Under the pieces are notes generated by a model. It was not told the origin of the DNA. It searched no databases and saw only the letters and a program-made list of their open reading frames with translations. The position numbers and the translations under genes were made by a program. 64,000 nt of DNA from Streptacidiphilus rugosus AM-16. GTDB taxonomy: Bacteria > Actinomycetota > Actinomycetes > Streptomycetales > Streptomycetaceae. The stretch is from contig NZ_JQMJ01000004.1 of the NCBI RefSeq assembly GCF_000744655.1, forward strand, positions 5,146,001 to 5,210,000, in the 5' to 3' direction. This document shows, one piece after another, positions 51,064 through 59,052 of the stretch (the stretch's first letter is position 1; each line of letters opens with the position of its first letter).

Positions 51064-51372
51064 GCACCCCCCCGGGTTTCCGGCTACCGCCTCAGCCCGC
51101 GTCTGTCACATCCGAACTGGCCGAACTAGTCGATCTGTCGCCGTGCAAGAGGTCGTGCAAAAGTGGTGCCGAAGCCCGAACACGCCCTGCCGCATCGATG
51201 CAGAGGAGTCTCGGCGGTCCCCCACCCCCTGGGAGACCGGAAACGGTCAAGGACAGGTAAACCCCGCCTTTGCCGCCGCTCGCGCAGCAATCTAGACCAT
51301 CGGGGAACAAGCGCGGGAAAGAATCCGATAGTTCACGATTCCGGTGGCGCAAGATCTGGCCATACTGCGGTG
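51064..51372. other. Divergent intergenic region with repeats and a hairpin
   Basis: This 309-base stretch holds no credible gene. It contains a tandem 9-base repeat CCGAACTRG (51112-51129). Two CGTGCAA direct repeats start 12 bases apart (51142-51160). A 10-position stem with one mismatch is centred on five C (51215-51239, arms CGGTC..CCCA and TGGG..GACCG). CATACT at 51361-51366 could be a -10 box of the rightward gene. The region should control the leftward glycan operon as well. Confidence 0.5.
51142..51160. promoter_or_regulatory. Direct repeat CGTGCAA-N5-CGTGCAA
   Basis: Two identical heptamers are one helical turn plus about 1.5 bases apart, 79-97 bases before the glycosylphosphotransferase start. 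Direct repeats with this spacing resemble sites of OmpR-type response regulators. The regulator is not identified. Confidence 0.35.
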
Positions 51373-52254
51373 GTGACGTATGTGACTCGTGAAGACATCA
51401 GCCTGGTCATCCCCGCGCACAACGAGGAGCGAGTCATCGGCCGACTGCTCGACGCGCTGCTGGCCGACGGGCCCGACGGACTCGACATCGTCGTCGTCTG
51501 CAACGGCTGCAGCGACGGCACCGCCGAGGCGGCCCGCGGGCACGGCCCGGCCGTGCGCGTGGTGGAACTCGAGAAGCCTTCCAAGCACTGGGCGTTGAGA
51601 GCCGGGGACGAACACGCGCTGACCTTCCCCCGGCTCTACGTGGACGCCGACGTGGTCCTCTCCGGGGCCGACGCGCGGCGCGTGGCGGCGGCGCTGGACA
51701 CCCCCGGCATCCTGGCCGCGGCCCCCGAGCGGGAGCTGCCGCTGGCCGCGAGCGACTGGCGGGTCCGGGCCTTCTACCGGGTCTGGCTGCGCCTGCCGAC
51801 GGTTCGTCAGAGCCTGTTCGGTCGAGGGGTCCTGGCGGTGTCCGAAGCGGGCCATGCCAGGCTCGCCGCGCTGCCCGAGCTGATGGCCGATGACCTGGCC
51901 TTCTCTCTCGCGTTCAGGGCCGAGGAACGCCGGGTCGCGGAGGACGCCCACGTGGTCATCCAGCCTCCGCGCAGCTGGCCGGATCTGATGCGTCGTCGCA
52001 TCAGGGCGATGACGTCCACCGCGCAACTGGAGCACCATCAGCGCAGCAACGGCGTGGCCGCCGAGGGCGACGCCGCAGGCCAGGCCCGCACCGGACTGGG
52101 CGACCTGCGCGCCCTGGTGCGGGCGGAGCCGCGGTTGCTGCCCTCGGTCGTGGTCTTCGCCGCCACGGCCGTCCTCGCCCGCCGCGCCGCGCGCCGCGCG
52201 GTCCGCGCGGGGGACTTCGACACCTGGCTGCGGGACGAGAGCAGTCGTTCCTGA
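51373..52254 (+). CDS. Family 2 glycosyltransferase
   Basis: The protein has about 293 residues. GTG codons at 51370, 51373 and 51382 are all possible starts and none has a ribosome binding site; a leaderless start is possible. The GT-A core has ISLVIPAHNEERVIGRLLDALL, IVVVCNGCSDGTAEAAR, PRLYVDADVVLSGADA (metal motif) and MADDLAFSLAF. The C-terminal region RLLPSVVVFAATAVLARRA may touch the membrane. It diverges from the glycosylphosphotransferase operon and is followed by the WbpD-like gene. Confidence 0.88.
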   Translation: MTYVTREDISLVIPAHNEERVIGRLLDALLADGPDGLDIVVVCNGCSDGTAEAARGHGPAVRVVELEKPSKHWALRAGDEHALTFPRLYVDADVVLSGADARRVAAALDTPGILAAAPERELPLAASDWRVRAFYRVWLRLPTVRQSLFGRGVLAVSEAGHARLAALPELMADDLAFSLAFRAEERRVAEDAHVVIQPPRSWPDLMRRRIRAMTSTAQLEHHQRSNGVAAEGDAAGQARTGLGDLRALVRAEPRLLPSVVVFAATAVLARRAARRAVRAGDFDTWLRDESSRS

Positions 52255-52326
52255 GCCCACCCGATCCGCCCGACCCGCCCGACCGCTCCGACCCGTCCGC
52301 CCGCTCCGCGTTCGAGAGGCCCCTCC

Positions 52327-52929
52327 ATGAGCGACTCCGTCAGTGTCCGCGCCACCGCCCAGGTCGACCCGTCCGCCGAGGTCGGCGACGGCACCACGGT
52401 CTGGGACCTGGCCCAGATCCGCGAGAAGGCCGTGCTCGGCCGCGAGTGCATCATCGGCCGAGGCGCCTACGTCGGTCCCGGCGTCCGACTGGGCGAGCGG
52501 GTCAAGCTGCAGAACCACGCGCTGGTCTACGAGCCGGCCGTGCTGGGCGACGGGGTCTTCGTCGGCCCGGCCGCGGTGCTGACCAACGACCACTTCCCCC
52601 GCTCCGTCACGCCGGAGGGCAAGCTCAAGCGCGGCGAGGACTGGGAGGCCGTGGCCGTGGTGGTCGAGGAGGGCGCGTCGCTCGGCGCGCGCTCGGTGTG
52701 CGTGGCCCCGGTCAGGGTCGGCCGCTGGGCGCTGGTCGCCGCGGGCGCGGTGGTCACCCGCGACGTGCCGCCCTTCGCCCTGGTGGCCGGGGTCCCGGCC
52801 CGCCGCATCGGTTGGGTGGGCCGGGCCGGCGCCAGGCTCGTCGCCGTCGAGGGGCACCCCGGGATCTGGGAGTGCCCCTCGACCGGCGCGCGCTACGAGG
52901 AGCGGGACGGGCTGCTGCGGGAGCGGTGA
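52327..52929 (+). CDS. Hexapeptide-repeat N-acetyltransferase (WbpD/WlbB-like)
   Basis: The protein has 200 residues made almost wholly of left-handed beta-helix rungs (VRATAQVDPSAEVGDGTTVWDLAQIREKAVLGRECIIGRGAYVG). LQNHALVYEPAVLGDGVFVGPAAVLTNDHFPRS carries the catalytic His/Asn region seen in WbpD/WlbB. It ends in a short acidic segment EGHPGIWECPSTGARYEE. WbpD acetylates the 3-amino group of UDP-2-acetamido-3-amino-2,3-dideoxy-glucuronate. The Gfo/Idh, WbpE-like, dehydrogenase and epimerase genes of the same locus supply the other steps. Confidence 0.9.
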   Translation: MSDSVSVRATAQVDPSAEVGDGTTVWDLAQIREKAVLGRECIIGRGAYVGPGVRLGERVKLQNHALVYEPAVLGDGVFVGPAAVLTNDHFPRSVTPEGKLKRGEDWEAVAVVVEEGASLGARSVCVAPVRVGRWALVAAGAVVTRDVPPFALVAGVPARRIGWVGRAGARLVAVEGHPGIWECPSTGARYEERDGLLRER

Positions 52930-52955
52930 CCGACCGGACTCCCCCGCCGGGTCCG

Positions 52956-53528
52956 TCAGCGGACGACGTCGAAGACGTTCTTCTGCAGGCCGTTGGAGTA
53001 GGTCTCGTGCTCGACCAGCTTCAGCTTCTGGGTGTCCTTGTCCGTGGTGCTGAACAGGCGCTTCCCCGCGCCGAGCAGCAACGGGTAGACCAGCAGGTGG
53101 TAACGGTCGATCAGACCGGCGTCCGAGAGGGCGTGGTTGAGCGAGGCGCTGCCGTGGACGATGATCGGGCCGCCCTCGGTCTCCTTGAGGGCGGCGACCT
53201 CGTCGACCGAACGCAGGATCGTGGTCTCGCCCCAGTCGGAGACCAGGTCGGCGTCGGTGAGCGTGGTGGAGACGACGTACTTGGGCAGCGTCCGGTACCG
53301 CGCGAACTCCGGCATGTCCGGCCACACCGGACTGAAGGCCTGGTAGCTGACCCGGCCCAGGAGGACGGCGGTCGCCTCCTCCTGCTCCCGCCCCTTGATC
53401 TCGAAGGCCTCGGGCACGAACTCGACCTCCTTGAAGGTCCAGCCGGAGTTGCGGTAGCCCGGCTCGCCGCCGGGGGCCTCCACCACGCCGTCGAGGGAGA
53501 TGAAGGCGGTGCTGATCAGGGTGCGCAT
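52956..53528 (-). CDS. RibD C-terminal/dihydrofolate reductase-like protein
   Basis: The protein has 190 residues from ATG 53528 with GAAGGA upstream; an earlier frame start at 53588 reads into the neighbour. The fold is seen as LISTAFISLDGVVEAPGG, ATAVLLGRVSYQAFSPVW, YVVSTTLTDAD and IIVHGSASLNHALSDAGLIDRYHLLVYPLLLGAGKRLF. These proteins use NADPH to reduce small molecules, but most such stand-alone forms have no known substrate. It is the last gene of the ArsR operon. Confidence 0.88.
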   Translation of the reverse strand: MRTLISTAFISLDGVVEAPGGEPGYRNSGWTFKEVEFVPEAFEIKGREQEEATAVLLGRVSYQAFSPVWPDMPEFARYRTLPKYVVSTTLTDADLVSDWGETTILRSVDEVAALKETEGGPIIVHGSASLNHALSDAGLIDRYHLLVYPLLLGAGKRLFSTTDKDTQKLKLVEHETYSNGLQKNVFDVVR

Positions 53529-53563
53529 AGGGGTTCCTTCGTCGTGGGTCACAGCGGTGCGGG

Positions 53564-54307
53564 TCAGCCGAGCAGGCCGGTCAGCCACTGCTGCCAGGCG
53601 CTCTCGGCCAGGTCCGGGTCGGTGCCCGGCGCGAAGAGGTGGTGGGAGCCGAGCACGACGCCCGGTCCCTGGTGGAAGGTGCAGATCGCGTCGGCGGCAC
53701 GGATCTCGAAGCGTTCGTCGTCGGCCCAGACGACCTCGCCGTCCAGGACCGGCAGCTCTGCGGGGCCGCCGTGCGCGCGGGCGCCCGTGGCGACCGGCGT
53801 CGGCAACGACAGACCGCGGACGAGCGCCGCCCGGACGTCCTGCGGCGACCGGTCACCGGTCGGCGCGAAGACGAACACCGGCGCGGCGGTGCGGCCGCGG
53901 AAGTGCGCCAGGTACTCGCGCAGGGTGTGCAGGTGGAACGGCCAGCCGCGGCGCAGCGCGTCGTACTCGTCCTGCCAGTCGTCGCCGAGCAGCCCGCTGT
54001 GGACCAGGCGGAGCACGGTGCTGCCGCCGTCACGCCCCTCGATCAGGTACTCGAAGGCCATGAACCGGCCGTCCTCGGCGGGCTCGGTGCGGATGGCGAA
54101 GCGCTTGCCCGGCTCGTAGCCGGTGATCAGCGCCTCGACCCGCTGCCCTCCGGTCTCCATGGCGGCGACCCCGCCGGTGCGGGGCTCGACCTGGTTGCGG
54201 CCCATGAACCAGGAGTCGATCCCCGGTCCGGTGGCGATCGCCTCCCAGACCTGTTCCGGGCTCGCCGGCAGGCTCGTCTCCAGCTCGATCTCGAACGGAT
54301 GGGTCAT
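53564..54307 (-). CDS. SRPBCC-domain protein (AHSA1-like)
   Basis: The protein has 247 residues. It has an N-terminal AHSA1/SRPBCC domain (about 1-140): FEIELETSLPASPEQVWEAIATGPGIDSWFM, GGVAAMETGGQRVEALITGYEPGKRFAIRTE and STVLRLVHSGLLGDDWQDEYDALRRGW. A second part (145-247) resembles a further SRPBCC-like strand set. These beta-grasp helix cavities bind hydrophobic ligands. Its start overlaps the ArsR stop by four bases, a common pairing of ArsR regulators with SRPBCC proteins. Confidence 0.87.
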   Translation of the reverse strand: MTHPFEIELETSLPASPEQVWEAIATGPGIDSWFMGRNQVEPRTGGVAAMETGGQRVEALITGYEPGKRFAIRTEPAEDGRFMAFEYLIEGRDGGSTVLRLVHSGLLGDDWQDEYDALRRGWPFHLHTLREYLAHFRGRTAAPVFVFAPTGDRSPQDVRAALVRGLSLPTPVATGARAHGGPAELPVLDGEVVWADDERFEIRAADAICTFHQGPGVVLGSHHLFAPGTDPDLAESAWQQWLTGLLG

Positions 54308-54957
54308 CGTCGGTTCTCCTGTCCCGTCGGGGACTCCGGTGCTGTCGGGGGCTCAGGTGCTGTCGTTTCTCCGCCCGGCCTGCCGGGTATCTGGTGCAGC
54401 CCGACGACCAGCCGATGGCTGCGGCCCCCCGGGGCGGCCTCGTCGTGGTAGCGGCCGACCAGCTCGGCCACCGCCTCGGCCAACTCCTCGGCGAAGGCAC
54501 CCCGGTCGCCGGCGGAGGCGAAGCGCACCTCCGCGTCGATGCCGAAGGTGGCCACGCGCCTCCCGGCTCTGGAGGCGCCGGACAGCAGCGCCCCCACCTC
54601 CTGGACCAGCCGGGAGCCGAGCGCCAGCAGCCAGCGGGCGGAGAGCTGGTCCGGCGCCCGGGAGGGATCCGGGCTCACGGCCGCCAGCGCGCTCGGCGAG
54701 ATGACGTAGGAGGCGGCGGTGGCGCGGTACACCCGCTCGGTGACGTTGCCCTTGCGCCGCTCCTCGACGAGCTCGACGAGCGCATGCCGTTCGAGCTCCT
54801 TGAGGTGGTAGTTGACCTTCTGTCGCGGCAGCCCGAGCCGGGCGGCCAGCATGGCGGCCGACCCCGGCTCGGCCAGGGCGGCGAGGATCCGGGACCTGAT
54901 CGGGTCCAGGGAGGCCTCGGCCGCGGCGGGTTCTTCGATCACGGCGACGTCGAGCAT
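54304..54957 (-). CDS. ArsR-type winged-helix transcriptional regulator
   Basis: The protein has 217 residues from ATG 54957. The DNA-binding domain (about 15-90) has LDPIRSRILAALAEPGSAAMLAARLGLPRQKVNYHLKELERHALVELVEERRKGN. No metal-binding Cys cluster is present, so it is not an arsenic-type sensor. The rest is a helical ligand or dimer region. It heads the operon with SRPBCC and RibD-like genes. A strong nested palindrome overlaps its promoter, so it very likely represses itself and perhaps the divergent carboxylesterase gene. Confidence 0.9.
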   Translation of the reverse strand: MLDVAVIEEPAAAEASLDPIRSRILAALAEPGSAAMLAARLGLPRQKVNYHLKELERHALVELVEERRKGNVTERVYRATAASYVISPSALAAVSPDPSRAPDQLSARWLLALGSRLVQEVGALLSGASRAGRRVATFGIDAEVRFASAGDRGAFAEELAEAVAELVGRYHDEAAPGGRSHRLVVGLHQIPGRPGGETTAPEPPTAPESPTGQENRR

Positions 54958-54963
54958 GTCTCC

Positions 54964-54992
54964 ATGCTGCGACCGACAAATAAATTTGTCAA
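54964..54992 (-). promoter_or_regulatory. Promoter of the ArsR operon
   Basis: On the minus strand TTGACA (54987-54992) and CAGCAT (54964-54969) are 17 bases apart. The -10 box ends six bases before the ATG, so the transcript has almost no leader. The palindrome covers the -35 box. Confidence 0.55.
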
Positions 54993-55013
54993 GACAATCG
55001 AAACTGTCGGTCG
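54970..55013. promoter_or_regulatory. Nested palindromic operator between the ArsR operon and the carboxylesterase gene
   Basis: The outer arms CGACCGACA (54970-54978) and TGTCGGTCG (55005-55013) are perfect 9-base complements. Inside is GACAAAT-AA-ATTTGTC (54975-54990). The inner site is unusually AT-rich for this genome and covers the -35 box, as expected for an ArsR-type repressor site. Confidence 0.6.
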
Positions 55014-55164
55014 GCCCGTCGCCCCGGCCGCGTCGTCCCGGTCGCGTCGGCCTGATCGAGCCGTCCCGGTCGCGCGGGCGGGGTAATCCGCTCGCCCGTG
55101 GCCCGGACCGACGGGCACACTGCCGAGGACGTCCGCGAACACCCGCGCACCGCCAGGAGCAGGC

Positions 55165-56703
55165 ATGACGACAGACCCGACCGCCGCCTCGGACCCCGTC
55201 CCGCAGGTCCGCGTCTCCGCCGGGGCGCTCCGGGGTCGGACGGAGGCGGGCGTGGCGGTCTTTCGCGGGGTGCCGTTCGCCGAGCCGCCGACGGGACCGC
55301 TCCGCTTCGCCGCCCCGCGGCCGGCCCGCCCCTGGGAGGGCGTGCGGCCCGCCGAGGCCTACGGTCCGCCCCCGCCCCAGGCCGAGGTATTCGGCATGGA
55401 CGCGCTGGCGCGGCAGGCCCCGGGACCCGACTGGCTCACGCTCAACGTCTGGTCGCCCGAACCGCGTCCGGGCGCGGGGCTCCCGGTGCTGGTCTGGATC
55501 CACGGCGGCGCCTACAGCATCGGCATGTCCGGTCTTCCCGAGTACGACGGCGCCCGCCTCGCCGGGGAGGGCGGGGTCGTCCTGGTGACCTTCAACTACC
55601 GCGTCGGCCTCGAGGGCTTCGGCTGGTTCGAGGGGGCGCCCGCCAACCGCGGCCTGCTCGACCAGGTGGCCGCGCTGGAATGGGTGCGCGACGAGATCCG
55701 CGCGTTCGGCGGCGATCCGGACCGGGTCACCGTCTTCGGCCAGTCCGCCGGGGCCGGATCGGTCGCCGCCCTGCTGGCCATGCCGCGCGCCGCCGGTCTC
55801 TTCCGCCGCGCCGTGGCCCAGAGCGTCCCGGGCACGTTCTTCACTCCGGCGCTGGCGGCCGACGTCGCCCGCGCCTGCGCCGCCGAGCTCGGGCTCCGGC
55901 CGACCGTCGCCGAACTCGCGGCGGTGGACCCGGAGCTGCTGTCCGCCGCGGGCGACGCGGTAGCCGCCGACACCGGCTCCTTCACCGGACGCTGGGGGCG
56001 GCCCGCGCACCGGTCGATCCCCTTCGCCCCGGTCGTGGACGGTGACGTGCTGCCGGTCACCCCCTGGCAGGCGCTGGCCGACGGCGCGGCGCGCGGGATC
56101 GACCTCCTCGTCGGACACACCCGGGACGAGCAGCGGCTGCTGACCGCACTCGAGGGCCTGCTCGGCCAGGTGACGCCCGAGCAGGCGGCGGCGACGCTCG
56201 GGATCTTCGCACCGGCCCCGGGCGGCGCACCCGGGTTCCGCGCGGCGCATCCCGGCGCGGGTCCGGACGAGCTCTACGAACTGGTGCTCTCGGACTGGCT
56301 GTTCCGCATGCCGAGCCTCCACCTCGCCGAGGCGCAGACCGCCGGCGGGGGGCGCGCCCATCTGTACGAACTGACCTGGTCCGCACCGGGGATGGGAGGC
56401 CTCATGGGGGCCTGCCACGGCTTGGACGTGCCCCTCGTCTTCGGCAACCTCGACCGGGGCCAACCCGCCGCGCTGATCGGCGAGGCCCCCTCCGCCGAGG
56501 CGGAGCGGCTGTCGGCCGCGATGCGTGCGGCGTGGACGGCCTTCGCGGCCCACGGCGACCCCGGCTGGCCCCGGTACGACGCCGAACGTCGGCTGACCCG
56601 GATCTTCGGCGCGGGACCGTCCGTCGTCGCCTATCCGGAGGAGAGCTCCCGGCGCCTCTGGCGGGAGCACGCCTTCGCCCCGCTCCCGCTCGTCGACGGA
56701 TAG
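55165..56703 (+). CDS. Type-B carboxylesterase
   Basis: The protein has 512 residues with CAGGAG before the ATG. The type-B pattern is visible: VFRGVPFAEPPTGPLRFAAPRPARPWEGV, oxyanion motif LVWIHGGAYSIGM, nucleophile VTVFGQSAGAGSVAALLA and the His region MGACHGLDVPLVFGN. There is no signal peptide, so it is cytosolic. It hydrolyses carboxyl esters of broad type. It diverges from the ArsR operon across the nested operator and may be regulated by it. Confidence 0.92.
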   Translation: MTTDPTAASDPVPQVRVSAGALRGRTEAGVAVFRGVPFAEPPTGPLRFAAPRPARPWEGVRPAEAYGPPPPQAEVFGMDALARQAPGPDWLTLNVWSPEPRPGAGLPVLVWIHGGAYSIGMSGLPEYDGARLAGEGGVVLVTFNYRVGLEGFGWFEGAPANRGLLDQVAALEWVRDEIRAFGGDPDRVTVFGQSAGAGSVAALLAMPRAAGLFRRAVAQSVPGTFFTPALAADVARACAAELGLRPTVAELAAVDPELLSAAGDAVAADTGSFTGRWGRPAHRSIPFAPVVDGDVLPVTPWQALADGAARGIDLLVGHTRDEQRLLTALEGLLGQVTPEQAAATLGIFAPAPGGAPGFRAAHPGAGPDELYELVLSDWLFRMPSLHLAEAQTAGGGRAHLYELTWSAPGMGGLMGACHGLDVPLVFGNLDRGQPAALIGEAPSAEAERLSAAMRAAWTAFAAHGDPGWPRYDAERRLTRIFGAGPSVVAYPEESSRRLWREHAFAPLPLVDG

Positions 56704-56724
56704 CGGCCGAGCCCCGGGGGCCGC
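56703..56724. terminator. Hairpin between convergent carboxylesterase and MFS genes
   Basis: GCGGCC (56703-56708) pairs with GGCCGC (56719-56724), with an inner CCCCGGGG. It begins in the stop codon of the esterase gene. A shared terminator is plausible. Confidence 0.4.
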
Positions 56725-56731
56725 CGCCCTT

Positions 56732-58072
56732 TCACGCGGCCGCGGTCGGCACCGCCTCCGGGTCCTCGGCGGGGTCCGGTGGACGGAGCCGGCCCGCCGC
56801 CCAGAGGCCTCCGGCGATCATGAACAGGGCGCCGACGGCGAAGATGCTGTCGATGGGGCCGAAGTGGACGCCCGCGACCCTGACGCTCAGTCCGCGCAGG
56901 GCCGTGCTGGCCAGGAAGCCGGCCAGGGCCATGGTGATCAGCGAGGCGAGCTGCTGCACCGGGCCGATGACGGTGACCACCCGCCCGAGCAGCCGCTGCG
57001 GGGTGACCGCGAGCAGCATCGGGCCGATCACCACGTTCACCGCACCGACCGGCAGACCCAGCACGGCGATCACGGCGACGGCCGCCGGAAGGTTCGTCAG
57101 CCGGGAGTAGCCGAGGATCACCACGCCTGTGGAGACCAGGCAGAGCCAGTACATCCGGGTGTCGCTGAGGCGGCGCGCCAGCGCCCCCGCGAGCAGCGCG
57201 CCGACCAGGGTGCCGACCGCGAACGCCGCCCCGAGCGTGCCCAGCCAGGAAGCGGCCGAGTGGAGGTTGTCGGTCACGAAGAACACGTCGAGGACGTTCA
57301 GCGCGCCCACGCCCAGCGTGTAGACGCAGACCGAACCCAGCAGCGCCGTCAGCACCCTGTTGCGGACGAAGAAGGAGATCCCCTCGCGGAAGTCCGCCAG
57401 GAAGGTCGACCAGGGCCGGTCGGCGGGGCACTCGACGGCTTCCGTGCGCAGCGACCTGACCAGGAGGAAGGAGCAGAGGAACGAGAGCGCGTTGAGGATC
57501 AGGGCCCACTGCACGCCGACGCCGAACAGCAGCGGTGCGGCCAGCGCCGGGCCGACGATGCCCGCGGCGCTCCCGGTGGCCTGGGAGAGGCTGAAGGCCC
57601 GGGTGCGGTCCTGCTTGGGGATGGCCGCCGCGATGATCGCGAGCCGGGCGGGGTTGAAGAACTGCGAGGCCCCGGCGGCCAGGGCCACCACCGCGTAGAC
57701 GAGGGCGAGCCTGAGCCCCACCGGCAGGCGGGCGCCGGTCGCGGGGATCACCAGCAGCGCGGCGATCAGCGCGGCCCGCAGCGCGTCCATGGCCAGCATC
57801 AGCCGGCGGCGGTCCCAGCGGTCGACGAACACGCCCGCCACCGGCCCGATCAGGAAGACCGGCAGCGCCGCCGCCATCAGCACGCCGCTGACCGCGGCGG
57901 GCGCCCAGGTCTGACCCTTGGCGATCACGGTGCCGACCCACAGCAGGACCGTGGTGTCGAAGACGAAGTCGCCGACCACAGAGATGCCCTGGCCCAGCCA
58001 GAGTCTGTGCCAGTTGCGGTTGGCGCGCAGCCCGCCGGCGGGCGCGGCCTGCGGGGTGAGGGTGTCGGTCAT
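56732..58072 (-). CDS. MFS exporter at the end of the RiPP operon
   Basis: The protein has 446 residues from ATG 58072, overlapping the JmjC gene stop by four bases. Twelve helices of the MFS_3 (enterobactin-exporter-like) group are seen, starting with NWHRLWLGQGISVVGDFVFDTTVLLWVGTV. The loop motif FVDRWDRRRLMLAMDALRAA lies between helices 2 and 3. A long hydrophilic loop lies near residue 200. As the only transporter of the operon it probably exports the modified peptide and gives self-protection. Peptide products of LanB clusters are more often exported by ABC transporters, so this is unusual. Confidence 0.9.
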   Translation of the reverse strand: MTDTLTPQAAPAGGLRANRNWHRLWLGQGISVVGDFVFDTTVLLWVGTVIAKGQTWAPAAVSGVLMAAALPVFLIGPVAGVFVDRWDRRRLMLAMDALRAALIAALLVIPATGARLPVGLRLALVYAVVALAAGASQFFNPARLAIIAAAIPKQDRTRAFSLSQATGSAAGIVGPALAAPLLFGVGVQWALILNALSFLCSFLLVRSLRTEAVECPADRPWSTFLADFREGISFFVRNRVLTALLGSVCVYTLGVGALNVLDVFFVTDNLHSAASWLGTLGAAFAVGTLVGALLAGALARRLSDTRMYWLCLVSTGVVILGYSRLTNLPAAVAVIAVLGLPVGAVNVVIGPMLLAVTPQRLLGRVVTVIGPVQQLASLITMALAGFLASTALRGLSVRVAGVHFGPIDSIFAVGALFMIAGGLWAAGRLRPPDPAEDPEAVPTAAA

Positions 58073-59052
58073 GTCGTCGCCTCCGGGGTGTGGGTGAGGG
58101 CGGCCAGCAGAAAGCCCTCGGCGGGAGCGGTGCGGGCGGGCCCGGTCAGCCGGTCGAGGATCCGCTTGGCGTCGACCTGGACCCCGTGGTCGGCGACGCG
58201 CTGCGACAGCCGGGCCGCGAGGCGGCCGGCCCGTGCGGCGGCCTGGTCGGCCAGCGCGCCGGGGTCGGCGCGGTGGAAGCCGTAGGGCAGGCACTCGCGC
58301 AGCGGTTCCTCCTCCAGCGGCTCCGCGAGCAGCTGACGGACGATCATTCCCCAGGTGACGGGCTTGAGTCCGACGGAGAGATGGACCGAGGCCTGGTCGG
58401 TCGCGGTGCCCACGTGGGTGAAGCCGCGCGGGATGTAGAGGCACTCGCCCGCCCGCAGCACCACGTCGAGCAGCGGCTCCCGCTCGACGTCCGTCTCGCG
58501 TCCCGGGACCCACTCCGCCACCGGCCAGCGGCGACGCGGACGCCCGATCCGCCAGCGCTTGGAGCCGTGGACCTGGCGCAGCAGCACGCTCGCCGTGTCG
58601 TAGTGCGCGGCGACCCCGCGCGCTCCGGCGGGGGTCAGGAACGCCGCGCTGTAGGTGCGGAAGCCGGTCTCCCCGGTGACCTCGGCGCACAGGTCGGCCA
58701 CCGTCGGCCAGTACGTCTGCACCTCCTCCAGCACGAGGGTGGCCCCGGCCGCCAGCTCGCGTGCCACCGCTGCGGCGTCGACCAGCGGTTCGCGGGCGGC
58801 GGACGCCCGCTCCCTGCGCCGGGCCACCCCCGCGACGGGCAGCTCGGCGCCGTCGCGGAAGAGCCGGATCGAGGGCAGCGGCAGGCCGCCCTCCTGGAGC
58901 AGCCGCTCCACGAGGGCCAGGCCGAAGACGTCGTCGAAACCGCCGAGTCCGGTGGCGACGAAGGGCTCCGCCTCCCAGTGGGACCGGAGCAGGTCGGTCG
59001 GACCGGTCAGCCGGTGCAGGGCCGGAGGCCGGATCTCCGCCACGGCGTTCAC
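58069..59052 (-). CDS. JmjC/cupin_4-type Fe(II)/2-oxoglutarate oxygenase of the RiPP operon
   Basis: The protein has 327 residues from GTG 59052, which overlaps the upstream gene stop as GTGA. The cupin_4 JmjC core has the metal triad His150-x-Asp152 in AAHYDTASVLLRQVHGSKRWRIG and His213 in GECLYIPRGFTHVGTA. Lys165 or a nearby residue could bind 2-oxoglutarate. The C-terminal 90 residues are a helical dimer or winged-helix part, as in ribosomal-protein oxygenases. Relatives hydroxylate His, Arg or Asp/Asn side chains on proteins. Its place suggests beta-hydroxylation of a residue in the precursor core. Confidence 0.88.
   Translation of the reverse strand: MNAVAEIRPPALHRLTGPTDLLRSHWEAEPFVATGLGGFDDVFGLALVERLLQEGGLPLPSIRLFRDGAELPVAGVARRRERASAAREPLVDAAAVARELAAGATLVLEEVQTYWPTVADLCAEVTGETGFRTYSAAFLTPAGARGVAAHYDTASVLLRQVHGSKRWRIGRPRRRWPVAEWVPGRETDVEREPLLDVVLRAGECLYIPRGFTHVGTATDQASVHLSVGLKPVTWGMIVRQLLAEPLEEEPLRECLPYGFHRADPGALADQAAARAGRLAARLSQRVADHGVQVDAKRILDRLTGPARTAPAEGFLLAALTHTPEATT

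Noticed and set aside
52255..52326. CCGACC/CCGCCC-type simple repeats before the WbpD-like gene
   Set aside because: These are imperfect low-complexity GC repeats in a 72-base spacer with no spacing rule or pairing arms.
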